Shown: piece by piece, positions 21,726 to 33,727 of the stretch | How the letters are laid out: the number at the start of each line of letters is the position of its first letter | How positions within the stretch are numbered: the stretch's first letter is position 1 | Source: Trichoplax adhaerens | Taxonomy: Eukaryota > Placozoa > Uniplacotomia > Trichoplacea > Trichoplacidae | Direction: 5' to 3' | Length of the DNA: 64,000 bases | NCBI RefSeq assembly: GCF_000150275.1 | Contig: NW_002060966.1 | Location: forward strand, 339,508-403,507 | The notes under the pieces: generated by a model | The model's input: only the letters and a program-made list of their open reading frames with translations | What the model was told of the DNA's origin: nothing | Database searches by the model: none | Made by a program: the position numbers and the translations under genes

Positions 21726-23858
21726 ATAATAGTCTACGCTGAAGTAGCAGTATATCGTCTTGGTGCTCCACATCACTTTAAAGTCATCCAACACCGATAG
21801 GAAGTCAACATACGCAAACATGCGGTAAAATCAATGAATTTGTATGAACCTCCTGGCAAGGAGAGAAGTATCTACTCTCTTTAGCAAATCCTCTAGCGCC
21901 AGCCAATTCACTGATTGACAGCGTCATCATGGCCGCTTGCCCAGGCATCATGGAGCCATGCTTGAATTAAGTTAGCCATCCAGTTTGACAAGAGAATTAG
22001 TGATTGACTGTTGGAAAGGTTTCTACTATATCTTGAGTCGATATTTTCATTGGATGAAAGTGTCATGAAAACATGGATAGCAGTGAATTAGCCACATCTT
22101 GCAAGAAGTTATTTCCTGGTGATGTTTGCATAGCCATATCCTTCAATTAAATTAATTATTTTTAATTGCTCTAACCAAGATTGATTTCAAAGGGTAGAGT
22201 TAGATTTGATTCTTTCACTGGACGGTATAGTGAGCAGCAAGTAGCGAGGGATAAATGGCTGTAATAGTATAAAAGAGATAATCTTCTACATCAATGAAGA
22301 ATGAATCCATAGATTGACTGTCAATTCGAGCTTGTCAAGAGTCTTGTGACTAGTTCATGCATGTGGAGGCAAGATCGTCGAAAATCAAGAGTCTCTTTCT
22401 TCTAAGGAAGAATTTTTCCTACAGAACCTATTGGCTATTTTCACCAGTACGGCCCTATTTTCAGATACATGTACTACTGCTGGCATTGGTTGTTAGTGAC
22501 AGAGCTTGATTGATTCATATCTTGTTGATAGTTGAAATATTGATCCTATTGATGCATGGCAGACTGTCTATGTTAATGGTACTACCGTAGTCAGGAACAT
22601 TCATACCGCTCGCAGTACTTTTTCTCATAGCGCTCTTATGTCGGATGAAAATCTTGCTTTTACTTTCTACTTTTCATGGCAACTCTTATCATCGATGCCA
22701 TTCGTCGGAGCTCGATTTTATTTGCTACTGCAAGTAAACTGACGTAATCAGCAGCTAGACAGCACTGGTACTTTAGGCTGTGTTAGAAATTAGTTTTGTC
22801 TATCAATGCCTCAATCATTTTACGTAAACTGGTACGTCTATTCCCTTGTCTACTTGACCGTCTTATTCTGGAGAAAGCTTGTACTTGTAGATAGTTTTTA
22901 GATGCAAATCTAGTCCATTGGCCAAAGCCTATTTGCTCCTGTTTTGGGGGTTTGTATAACTACAGGATAAGGATACGCCATCCGATAGTTAAAATTAATC
23001 AACAATTATTAAAGTGTGAACAGAATTTAGTCATGGCGTTGTCTTTCTTAAATTCTTCATCACGTTTGTGTCCTTGCATATGGACTATATTTAATAATAA
23101 ATTAAGGTAGCAATGGAAGTCGACATCGTCATTTCAGCCTATGCTTAGTAGTCATTCGATAACTTTACAAGTAACAATAGTAGAAGCTTGCCTCCAATCC
23201 TTCCGATCATCATCAATAAATTATAATTAGACTGAATAATCTGAGAGTAAACTCCCCTGCATGCGTTTTATTATTATTATTTTTGTCGACGGTATTGCCA
23301 ATCTCAAAAAACGCGATGGTAAATTATTTTGTTATTTTCATATCATAACTGACGATATCCTTTACCATTCCTGAAAGGTTGTCAGCCAATGGCGCTAATC
23401 TCTATCATCACAGTAATTTTGCAAATCCTATACTGATAGGAACACCTCTGGATTGGTCGTTATTAGTAACGAGAAAGTTATATATATATATATATATAAA
23501 TATACATACGATGCATTTGCAAGTATCTTGTAGCGTAATCGGTCGGAATCTACCTGAGATGGCGGCATGTGATGTTACTGATGACGATATGGTTCCAATG
23601 TTATTATATGTACTGCAACTTTCCAATCTCGTTTCATTATTATTCCGTAATGTATTTCTCATACGATCTAATCATTAATGAGAAGAATATTAAGCAATAC
23701 CATCAGTAATATAATTTCATTTAAGACGTTTTTTATAACCTAATCGAAATCCACTATAGATAAGGATAAGGCTCCAATATTATTGATGCTAACTATATCC
23801 CAATCTCCTTTTCAAACTGTCATGCCATAAATGCGATATTACTGCAATCGCTCTTGTA

Positions 23859-23959
23859 CAGCAATGACTATTCTCTATCGTCTCTTTTATGGCGAGTATC
23901 TGTCATGGTTTTCTTCAATAGCTATGACTATTCTCTATCGTTCCTTTTATAGGGAATAT
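23859..23959. repeat. 60-bp tandem duplication
   Basis: GACTATTCTCTATCG at 23866-23880 recurs at 23926-23940, with similar flanks (CTTTTATGGCGAGTAT and CTTTTATAGGGAATAT). That gives two copies at exactly 60-bp spacing. Confidence 0.8.
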
Positions 23960-24399
23960 ATTATTGTCTTGTTAAATACGCGTATATTGACCTTGGATAT
24001 TGTATCATAGCTGATATAATGATATAGTATCAGATAGACTATCAAGTTAACACAGGCATTATTTCATCGTTATTAACGTGTTAAGAATAGAACTTGATAC
24101 CGCAGATATGCCGTTACACCAGCGTACACTATTCTACAATACCATATTGTATAATGTCATTTTATGCTGCGTTTCCTTGACTTTCTCTAAGCAATCAATG
24201 CCTCACGCATGTCATGGAACAAGTCCATCGTTTACCGATCAATGCTGGTAATGTTGGTCAGAAGTTGTGACCATGATTATGGGTTAGTAGGATTGTTATT
24301 GTTCATATGATTTTCGTGCAATCCTGCTTGATTTCATTGCAATATGAAATGATACAAATTAGACATTAGTTAATAATCGAAATAACTTCCATCGGATTA

Positions 24400-24780
24400 A
24401 TTAAGGTAATGAATAGAGTTATGTTCCATTCAGTGTAGATCGATCGATATCATGATTAAATATGGTGATGATGTGGTCTTAAAAATGAATAGCTTTAGAA
24501 GTGAAAGATAACTTGTTAATACTAGTATAATGCAGTTTAGAACTATTTAAACGCCTACTTCCAGAGTTCCACGATTACAGTAATGTTCTATTCAGTGTAG
24601 ACCGATCGATATTGTAGTTAATTTAATTATGATAGTGATTGAAACTGGCTTAATGTTTGTTCTACTTTCATAATGATAATAGCGTAATTACTGCTTATTA
24701 AATAATATTGACTATACAGTGTACAGTATCATAGTCATCTCCGTAGTGAACGTGATGATGACTTAAAATTTAATGTATGT
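24400..24780. repeat. Degenerate ~160-bp direct repeat (two clear copies, possible third)
   Basis: ATTCAGTGTAGATCGATCGAT near 24430 recurs as ATTCAGTGTAGACCGATCGAT near 24591. Both are followed by a GTTAAT or GATTAAAT tail and a GTGATTG or GTGATGATG stretch. A weaker relative begins near 24713. Confidence 0.6.
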
Positions 24781-24974
24781 TGTAGTGGATTGAATGTTTT
24801 GATGCTCACTACTGCGCTTTCTTAAGACCTTATTGCAACAAACAGGGACTAGTTGATTTCATTAACAAATGCAATTAAAGTTTTATGCCATGTTTAACAC
24901 TGCACTATAAAGATACTGACCAGCTTCATCAATTGCATAAAAAATTTCTTATTTAAAATTTTAGCATTATAGTT

Positions 24975-27900
24975 ATGGACACCTCTAATAGTGATCATCC
25001 GCATGTTATTGCTTCTATGGCGATTAATGGCCCTTTTAAAGTACAAGATGGTATATCTTAATGCAATAAAATTACTTGAAGATTAATGACAATGTTATGC
25101 AGAATTGTACGCTTTATTTATTACACAAACAAACTAGTGGTTGCTAATCTACTTCAATTACCTTGCTTTCTTAAGTTAAAATAACGTGATGTCAGATAGT
25201 TAACGAAACTGACATTAATCACCAGTGCATGGAAAGTAGTTCTTGCTGCCATTTCCGATAATGTAACAAATGTAATGATTCACTGTGGTATAATCAAGTG
25301 CATAGCCTGTCACTGAGGATATGTTGATACTGTTGCGATATCTCTTATTCAGTTTATCATGTTCAGTAGAATTGCATGCATTATGCATCATGGCAGCTCA
25401 TATCAACAAGCTGCTTTACTGCAGAATAAGTAATGCAGTACGAATCATGTGGTTGCAAAACCTATGAAACTAATTTACTTGCAGTTAATACAGAATACAT
25501 TACCTAAATCTTACCAAGATCAAGCCTGCCGTTTTTTAATACAATTTTTTTATTGCGTGAAATCATTTTACTGTGTATTGACCATTTCCTGCTCGATTCA
25601 TTTTGCAGAAACACCATTAATCAATTTTGACGCGGGTAAGCAATAGAACTTGATGCATTTAAGGCTATATTTAGTGAAGCAGATCTTGCTATTTCCGTGT
25701 ACAACTTGTAATTTTATTAAATTAAAACGTTGAACTGTTCTACGGCATTTCTAGTTCATCGATATTTACGCTTGCAATAACAGAAGTATTAATATTATGC
25801 ACTTCTTTAAACACCTTCGTCTACATTTTAGAAGGTGACGATAGTAAGAAGCTCCGATTTATCGGCCAGGATAATGACGAAATGCTTGTCAATATTCCGT
25901 CATCCGTTTCTGTTGTAAATTTTCTGGAAGAAGTTACTAAAGCGACTATTGGTTAGCTCTATTTGTATTTAACTGAAGCAATACTAAATGAAGGATGAAT
26001 AATAAATAGAAATTTAGTTTCAAGTTTAGTTTGACGCCTTAATGAATTGTAATTATACTGTTGTCTTCTAGTATCGCAAACTACTTTAGGCAGTTCTCAA
26101 AGTTCATCCAAATGGATTCGATCGTACTTGCTTACAATCAAAGAAAGTCAACCTGAATCTGCAGCTACAAACTCTGCAGGTATAAATATCTATTGTAAAA
26201 TTTACAGAGAACAGAAATGGACCTATTTTTAGCTCGTTCAATATCGAAGCTTAATGTGTAATTGATTATTTCATTTGTAGTTTCAATCAATACGTTTGAT
26301 CCCGGTAGCAGTCAAGATGAATTACTAATAGTTTTATCTGGAGCTAGTTCTGAAACTAGCTCGCTTGCTTCCACTGTTAACGAAACTGAAAGCCTGATTG
26401 GCCCCAATGAAAGCACGGCTCGAAAAGTTTTGCAATCCGATTTTCCAGCTGGTGTTCAGGATAACTACGCAGAATCAGCATTGTTAAGAGATCCTCGAAT
26501 AGGGCTTCGGATGCAAGAGTATGAAGATCAATATACAGCTTATGAAAGAATAAGGTAAGATAAAAATGTCTCAACATAATACCTCTGTTATACTTTGGTA
26601 ACGTAATGCATGATTTATACTTAGGGTTACAGCTTGCACATGGAATGTCAATGGACAGCTGACTTCGGAAGACATTTCTGAGTGGCTAAGGAAAGAAGAC
26701 GGCAATTCAGATATTATTGCTATTGGGTATATGAAAATTTTATTGTTTGTATTTTGTAATCAGAATAATTTTTTCCTATAAAGAAACAATCACCAATTTT
26801 GATGTTACGTTTAATTAGTGTTTTCATAACCATTAAATTTTTTATGACTGTGAGAAGCGGAATAATAGTTATAATCTTGCTAATGTTTTGAAAGTGATGT
26901 ACGTGTATTTCATGATGCAGTTTCCAAGAACTTGATCTTAGTGCCGAAGCTTTGCTACAATTAAAAGAATCGAGTAGAGCTGAGGAATGGGTGAAAATTG
27001 TTGACAAGCATTTGCCTATCGACATGTGCAAGGTTTGTTGGACAGAATTTAGCACGGTAGGTTAATTAATTATAATATTCATAACATTATCGATTTTCTT
27101 CTTGCCGTCAGGTACGAGGTATAAGATTAGTGGGAATGTTACTATTAGTATATGCAAAATCCAATCTTCGAGAATTTATAACTGAAATTCATGCTGATCA
27201 CGTTGGTACCGGCATCATGGGAATGATGGTTTGTATCTATCATTAATAGGAAATGTTAAAATCTTTAGTATGTGTTAATGTCCGGTCTCAAGTAATATTC
27301 TAAAGAAGTTTTTGTGTTTAAATGCAACTACAAATATGCATAGAAACTAGTTAAAGCTGTAATCATACATTTACCAGGACACATTTACAGCCTAACTTAC
27401 GAAGTTATCAAATTAGGGTAATAAAGGAGGTGTAGCAGTACGATTTAAGTTGCACCTTACTACAATGTGCTTTGTCAATTCTCATCTTGCTGCTCACGCT
27501 GAGGAAATTGAGAAACGTAATCAAGATTTTAAAGAAGTCAGTTCTAAACTTTTTAGTCGCTCAAGTCAGCCTCTCTCGGTTCTAGATCATGAGTATGCAT
27601 ATCAATAATATAATGAATTGTTAATTTAATGACCACATGTCATATTCAGATTGATGTTTGCAAACTTAAAATTTGAAACTTTTTAATAAATGTGTGATTC
27701 CTTTATTATTAGGACCACGTTCTGGTTTGGAGATTTAAATTATCGAATAGCGGGAAATGAAGCTATAGTTAAGGATATGATTAAAAGCGGACTTTTAGAT
27801 GATCTCTTCAAGTTCGATCAGGTATAAGCGTTAAGCTACCAAATAATTTGCATGTGTTGAAAATAAATCAATAACCAATTGTGCAGCAATGCATGGAGCA

Positions 27901-30412
27901 ATAACAGCTATGCCTTTATAGCTTAATTTAAAGATGCATTATTGATACGTGTAGTCTTTTTTCCAGTATAGTATATTTTTGAAATTTAATAATGTTTTAC
28001 GCGTATTTGCAACGTTAGCTTAACCAACAAATGAGCCAGCGAAAAGTTTTCCAAAACTTTATAGAAGGTCCAATAAAATTCATTCCAACATATAAGTATG
28101 ACCCTGGTACTAATAATTGGGATACAAGGTGAACCACGTACACTTTATTTGTTATAGCTAACCGAGCCGAAACAGTTATTTACTGTTTTTACTTAATAAA
28201 AATATTTACAGTGAAAAGTGTCGAGCTCCTGCTTGGTGCGATCGCATTTTATGGAAAGCTACAAACGTTCTCTTTGTCGATTATCGCAGTCATCCGTCTT
28301 TGAAATGTAGCGATCATAAGCCAGTGTCTGCAAGTTTTAACGTATTTGTTAGTAAACTATGATATTAGCTCGTTTCTTATATGCACGTAACTAGAATTAG
28401 TGTTTCTGTAGATATTGAGTTTGCATACCTGCCCTATTATCTAGATTAAAGTCATTAATAAAGAAAAGCAGCAAGAAATCCTACATGATGTTATTCGAGA
28501 TTTAGATAAAAATGAAAATGAACATTTACCTCAGATTTCGCTTAGCCAACAAGAAGTAAATATACGATCACGTACTCATTGAACTCTTATGTAAGGTGAT
28601 AGGTTCGTTCATAATTAATTTTTCGTAATTCCCTTTTACCACTTTCAGTTCAATTTCGGCGATATAAAATATAATGTCTCAAAGACTGAAACGTTGAATG
28701 TTGTCAACACTGGAAAGGTAATAATACTGACCACCATAGCTTATTAGTTCGTAATTTTTTTTATAGCAGAAACTTAATTAGTGGTTACGAACCGTATATT
28801 AATCAATTGCCAAAGTTTTTTAACACCTGTATGCGATTATATAGATTCCTATAAGGTACTCTTTTAACCCTAAGCCTGGCGAGTCAAACCATTGCAAACC
28901 ATGGTTAGAAATTAAGCCTGCATCTGGAAACATCATGAAAGGTAATCTAGATATTTAATGGCATTAAATAAGGCATTCCCTAACTTGTCCATTTTATGAG
29001 CGATATCGGTTTTAAAATGTAGGTAAATCGGCCGAAATAAGTTTGATCATGAAAGTAACTAGTGAAACTGCCACAAAGTTAAATACTGGTGAAGATAAAT
29101 TAGAAGACATTTTGATTTTACACCTCGACGACGGAAAAGAGCATTTTGTATGTATTGTACTACGATTGTCTTTCTAGGCAATTTGATGTTACGATCTAAA
29201 AGTATTCATTCTAAATTAGGTATCCATTACGGGTAACTATCTACCTAGTTGTTTTGGTGTTGCAATTGAGACATTAGTGTACATACCTGGCGGTATACGC
29301 GAGATTCCTATAAGTGACTTATTGGATTCGGTAAGTGGGTATCATTTTTAAATTATATAAAAATCCTTAATAATATTTTGTACTATATTTCTTCCTTAAA
29401 ATTCGAAAGCCTGATGGGAAGACGGTAGATAAACTTAATACAAAGCAAATGTTTGAAAAGATTGCTCATCCAGACAGAAATGTAACTCCATTAGAAATTC
29501 CTAAAGAATTATGGCTACTGATGGATTATTTAAATGTGTATTGCACGGAAAAAGTAAGGCTATTAACGGTGCAACATAGGCAATTATTTGTATCCGTAAA
29601 TTTAGATTGTATTGTATCTAAGTTATTTTTACTGATAAAAACACATTTACATAGGAAGGAATATTTACCGAAACGGGTTTAGAAACTGAAATGATGCATG
29701 TTCGTGATGCAATGGATACTCTTTCGTTTCCTCAAGATGAAAGTATCCATTTCTCAAACTCGGCAACTTGCATATTTGTTAAAATTCGATCCAGTTGTAA
29801 TGTTATTATCGTAATTGTAATATGATGTTATGTAGAATCCTTTACATTACGAAAGAATTTAGCGCATTTTCAGTAGCAAATTGCTTGCTCGAATTCCTGG
29901 ATGCATTTCCACAGCCGGTGATCCCACATTCCTTCTTTCAGAAATGCATAGATAACTGTAACAACTTTATAGCATGTAAACAGGTAGTAGCCGCAATTCA
30001 AATCGAACTCTAACAACTGTTTAAATATTAGACTATCGTTTTAATGTACCGAATACGTAATTCTTGCAGATACTACAACAAATACCCACAAGTCATCGTA
30101 ATACCTTTAAATACGTATGTGCCTTCTTGCGCAAGTTGCTATTGAAAATAGGCAAGAATAAGCTTGATGCCAAAACTTTAGGTACTAATACCGACAAGGT
30201 TTATTTTGACTGCCTATTTGTGAATTACGAATGCATCTTCTGATATATATATCATACTAAAATATTCGCATTTTATAGCAACGATATTCGGTGAAATTTT
30301 ATTAAAACCTATTATAAGAAAGAAACAAATCTCAAGTAGGGCGTTAGAACAAATGAAGAGAAGGAGAGTAGTATTTGTGTGCCAATTTTTGACTCACGAA
30401 TACGATGAATGA
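24975..30412 (+). CDS. OCRL: Inositol polyphosphate 5-phosphatase of the OCRL/INPP5B type (22 exons, 855 aa)
   Basis: It removes the 5-phosphate from PI(4,5)P2 and related lipids on endosome and Golgi membranes. Exons: 24975-25050, 25609-25635, 25832-25951, 26072-26179, 26281-26554, 26625-26726, 26921-27032, 27112-27228, 27417-27592, 27713-27821, 28019-28128, 28212-28347, 28445-28555, 28649-28717, 28845-28941, 29023-29147, 29220-29330, 29410-29553, 29655-29742, 29874-29983, 30070-30181, 30279-30412. Phases match throughout. The N-terminal ~190 residues are poorly conserved (a PH domain is expected in the family). The phosphatase core shows [54 protein letters not shown] and CSDHKPV. An ASH domain follows ([22 protein letters not shown]), then a RhoGAP-like domain, usually inactive in this family. 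It is co-orthologous to both vertebrate genes, so the symbol is approximate. Confidence 0.93.
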
Positions 30413-31574
30413 AAACATTTCTAAAATATTGTTTATATTATGCGTGTAACATTTATCCATTTTTGACTAAATATTGTCTTGAAATATAAATCCCTTGTAT
30501 AGTAGTTTACAGTATGCTAATACATTACTTGGTCGTGAAAATTTAAGATGTATTCAGGCTCCGATTCATCAGTTACTCAAAGGTTTCGATAAAAACTTGG
30601 TGTAGTGTTTTAATATTACCTATCCTAAAAATTATTTTTACCATTCTTTACAAATTTGACTGATGAGTTGTTATTCATTTTATATTTTCCCGTACTATTG
30701 CAAATCGCAGTGACAGATGCATATTTGAAATTACTTCGATAGTGTTCCTGTTATTTACGGTTCATAAGTGTAAACCTTTTCACATGGTAAATACCTCAGA
30801 CCTTTCTCTGTTTAAAGCTTAGTACTAAATTAGTCAATCAGCTTATTTCACCGGATTTTTGCACCTAAGATAATTATACTGTTTTATTAATTAATTATGC
30901 TAAGAGCTGTACTACTTTCTTGACATCATTTCGTTTATACAGTATATGGAATTATAATTTATGTGAGTAGTTAAGGTTAAATAATTTAAATTAGTGATTA
31001 CTAGCTCAGAAAGATATTACTATAGTTATGCTAATCGCGCAAGTATGAAAATGATCTTGTCGTAATCCGTTTTTAATTAATCCTGTTTAGTTCCTTTGTG
31101 TTTATCTGAGAGATGAGCCTGTTAACATTGTACATTTGGTACTAATGCCAACGTTATTTGACATTATGTCGTAGTTTTTCTTATTGCCATTGCTAAAATA
31201 CTACAGTAGCTTTTAATTAGTCGAGATAAGTATATTATTAAAAACTGTGTACAAACTAAATAGTAGCGGTAATTTAGTCTGGAGGTGTTGTTCTTAAGAG
31301 CACGGACAACCCAATAAACATGTGGGGTTATATTTGTAAGGAATAAATGATGACAGGTTTTTCATGGTTGCAATGAAAATATTGTAGCGGTAATAGTTAG
31401 CAAGGTCTTGTAGCTTAGTCAACTTGTTTTATTTCCTTTATATGCTTGTGCTGATAACGTTAGTAATGAATGCGTAGAATAAACTTCTATTTTTCTAATT
31501 TTGATCTGATTATAGGGATAAATGTATCATTAGTCACTCAAATGTAACTAACAAGAGTTGCCGTTGGAGTGGGT
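30413..31574. other. Intergenic AT-rich region downstream of OCRL
   Basis: No coding exon or RNA gene recognised. Confidence 0.5.
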
Positions 31575-32142
31575 TGTCATAGCACGAACCACAGTGAAGA
31601 GTAAATAACTAAATTTAGTGGTTAGCATTTATTTATGGAAATAACTAATAATGACTTACAGTAAGAACTACAGTAGTTATCATTTTGTTAAAGTAAATTG
31701 TGCTTTTCTGTAGTTGGAGTTCACATACGGTAACCAATGTTAATTGATTATAGCGTTATGTCTTGTAACGCTTGTGATAATATCCTGAAGATATTCAGTT
31801 ATAGATGATATTATAAATAATTCTGTGCATAGACATACTGTAATCTAATTATCTATAATCGTTCAGTAGATATCTAAGATTATGAATAATTTTCCGTATT
31901 AATTTAGCTGTCCAATATGAACTAAATTTTATGAACTATTATGACTCATGCATGATAGCAGCTGCCGAAGGGTATATAAGCTATGTAGATAGTTAAATAA
32001 AAGAAGAGTTCTATAGTTGTTTAACGTAGAAGCAAAGGCGTTTATATTCTTGTGAGATAGTTAAGGGATACTGAATCCCGGAGACTATATTAATTTAGAG
32101 ATTTGTTTTACGTTATCTTCGTCATGAAGCTGGTTTGTAACT
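31575..32142 (+). mobile_element. Diverged LTR copy (same family as 47137-47572)
   Basis: It shares with the 47-kb LTR the start TGTCAnnnnACGAACnACnGT, the stretch ATGACTCATG, a GGGTATA box, GTTTAACGTAGAA, CAAAGGCGT, ATTCTTGTGAG, GGGATACTGAAT, TTTAGAGATTT and TTTTACGTTATC, ending AAGCTGGTTTGTAACT. No target duplication was found and the end is mutated, so this is an older solo copy. The boundary is by alignment with the other copy. Confidence 0.75.
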
Positions 32143-32947
32143 ATGCGTTTTGCAGTACGATCGATTTAATAAGGAACAAAAATGACAGCTGGAAAAACTA
32201 TGAAATTTTATATATTCTACTTCTACACGATTGTTTGTTAGTTTTATATCGTTATGTTATCGATCATTATGGCTTAATATGACCAATTGAAAACAATACA
32301 GAATGTAATATTTACTTTATCCAACCACGAATTTTATTTTTCTTTTCCGAAAATAAAATATTACATATAAGATCAGTCATATCTTGTTATTTATCATTAA
32401 TTATGGTTTAAGTATATTAATAAAATAAACTGGCACTTATTGCAATCCTAATGGTAATAGCGGATAGTAGATCATCAAATGTCGTAATTTTACTAAGTAC
32501 CATAATTCCGACAAGTATTACCTTTCCCTGTAGATTTTAATTACGGAATTATAATAATGCTCTGTACTTCACAGTAGACCTAATCTTAGATCAACATATT
32601 CCATGTTTATACGAGATGGTTAAATAATTAGGTGTGAAAATTAAAAAACATTGGCAAATTGTTAATTTACAATCATCAGTTAGTAAATACAGTTTTATTA
32701 ACAATTTAACGGCGAATCTAATAGAATCGCTTTAAAAAATTTCGCTTCAACAGCAATCCAATAGCTATCGATATTAAAATATAGAAGATAAACCTTGAAT
32801 TGCTGCTATCATGATTACTATAAATGTAAATAGGGCTACTTTAATAAATAGGAATAGTTCCCTGTCACCAAAACCTATCGTCATTGGTGTGTAAGTATCC
32901 TGCACTAAGTATAGGTAAAGTTACGAACCTGAACTACCTTATAGGCT
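32143..32947. other. 3' flank of the first acyltransferase gene
   Basis: AT-rich with no gene seen. Confidence 0.5.
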
Positions 32948-33727
32948 TTAATAATATCTTAGATTATAATTATAATTACTGGTTGCTGGCGTATATTTCC
33001 TTAAAAATAAAGATACTTCCCGATAGCTCTGGTTATAGAGTTGGCTAAAGATGTTTTTATTTTGGTAGCTGTAATCACGAATATCAATAGTACGAATTTT
33101 CTTCCAATCAGGCATACGTTCAACATTTCTTGTTAACGCCGGATGGTATAAAACAGAACAGACATGGCTATAACCTTGACGTTGTCCTAGACTTTGTAGC
33201 AATAATAGTAGCATTAAGCTAATACATTTACCGCGGTACTGTGAAGAAACACATGTACCATCGATATAAAGGATATGATTAGGGTCATCATAGTCTTTCG
33301 CAGAGAAGTTTTCAAGCAATAGACGTGTTATATCCATGATAGGGGCAACCTTTTTTCCATACAAGTCCTCCAAGTCTGTACATACTTCAGCTATGGCTGT
33401 GCTAAATAAATAAGCTCCAGTAACACCGGCCACGTCCCCATCACTACTTTTAGCGACTATGGCAACATTATTTTTTACTGCTTCATTGAAGCGTGATAAT
33501 GCTACAGGTTGATAATCTTCTTTACTTAAACTTATGGCTTTAAAAAACATGTTTTCTTGACTATAGGTATGAGCCAAAATTTCTGCAGCTTGTACAGTAT
33601 CGGATGCTTCCATTAGTTGATATTTTATATCGTGTTTAGGATCGAAAATTTCCGTTAAATTCTCATCGTGAAATGTTTTAGCTAATGAAAAGCACCATTG
33701 GACATGATTATGAGAATTAGCCGACAT
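32948..33727 (-). CDS. GNAT-fold acyltransferase paralogue A (subfamily 1)
   Basis: An intronless gene of 259 residues. The fold is read from the GNAT motif A at residues 163-170 (QYRGKC followed by ISLMLLLLLQS), a preceding strand HILYIDGTCV, and a C-terminal beta-rich part with WKKIRTIDI. Family members usually transfer an acyl group from acyl-CoA to an amine; the substrate here is unknown. The glycine that normally ends the pyrophosphate loop (QxxGxG) is cysteine 168, so activity may be altered. ATG at 33727 is chosen because paralogues B and C align from the same N-terminus (VQWxxSLAKxFH). A CACGTG box lies 233 bp upstream. It has a longer, tyrosine-rich C-terminal tail than B and C. It is likely cytosolic, since no signal peptide or membrane segment is visible. 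Confidence 0.8.
   Translation of the reverse strand: MSANSHNHVQWCFSLAKTFHDENLTEIFDPKHDIKYQLMEASDTVQAAEILAHTYSQENMFFKAISLSKEDYQPVALSRFNEAVKNNVAIVAKSSDGDVAGVTGAYLFSTAIAEVCTDLEDLYGKKVAPIMDITRLLLENFSAKDYDDPNHILYIDGTCVSSQYRGKCISLMLLLLLQSLGQRQGYSHVCSVLYHPALTRNVERMPDWKKIRTIDIRDYSYQNKNIFSQLYNQSYREVSLFLRKYTPATSNYNYNLRYY

Larger units (their letters stand above)
21726..24974. other. Long non-coding region before the OCRL gene
   Basis: No coding exon was recognised on either strand. It holds a (TA)n run near 23478-23498, a 60-bp duplicated segment at 23859-23959, and a degenerate repeat at 24400-24780. The part from 21726 to about 22900 is GC-richer than the array region further on. Confidence 0.5.

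Noticed and set aside
23379-23678. Overlapping frames on both strands around a (TA)n run
   Set aside because: They mirror one another across a low-complexity stretch, with no domain or splice support.
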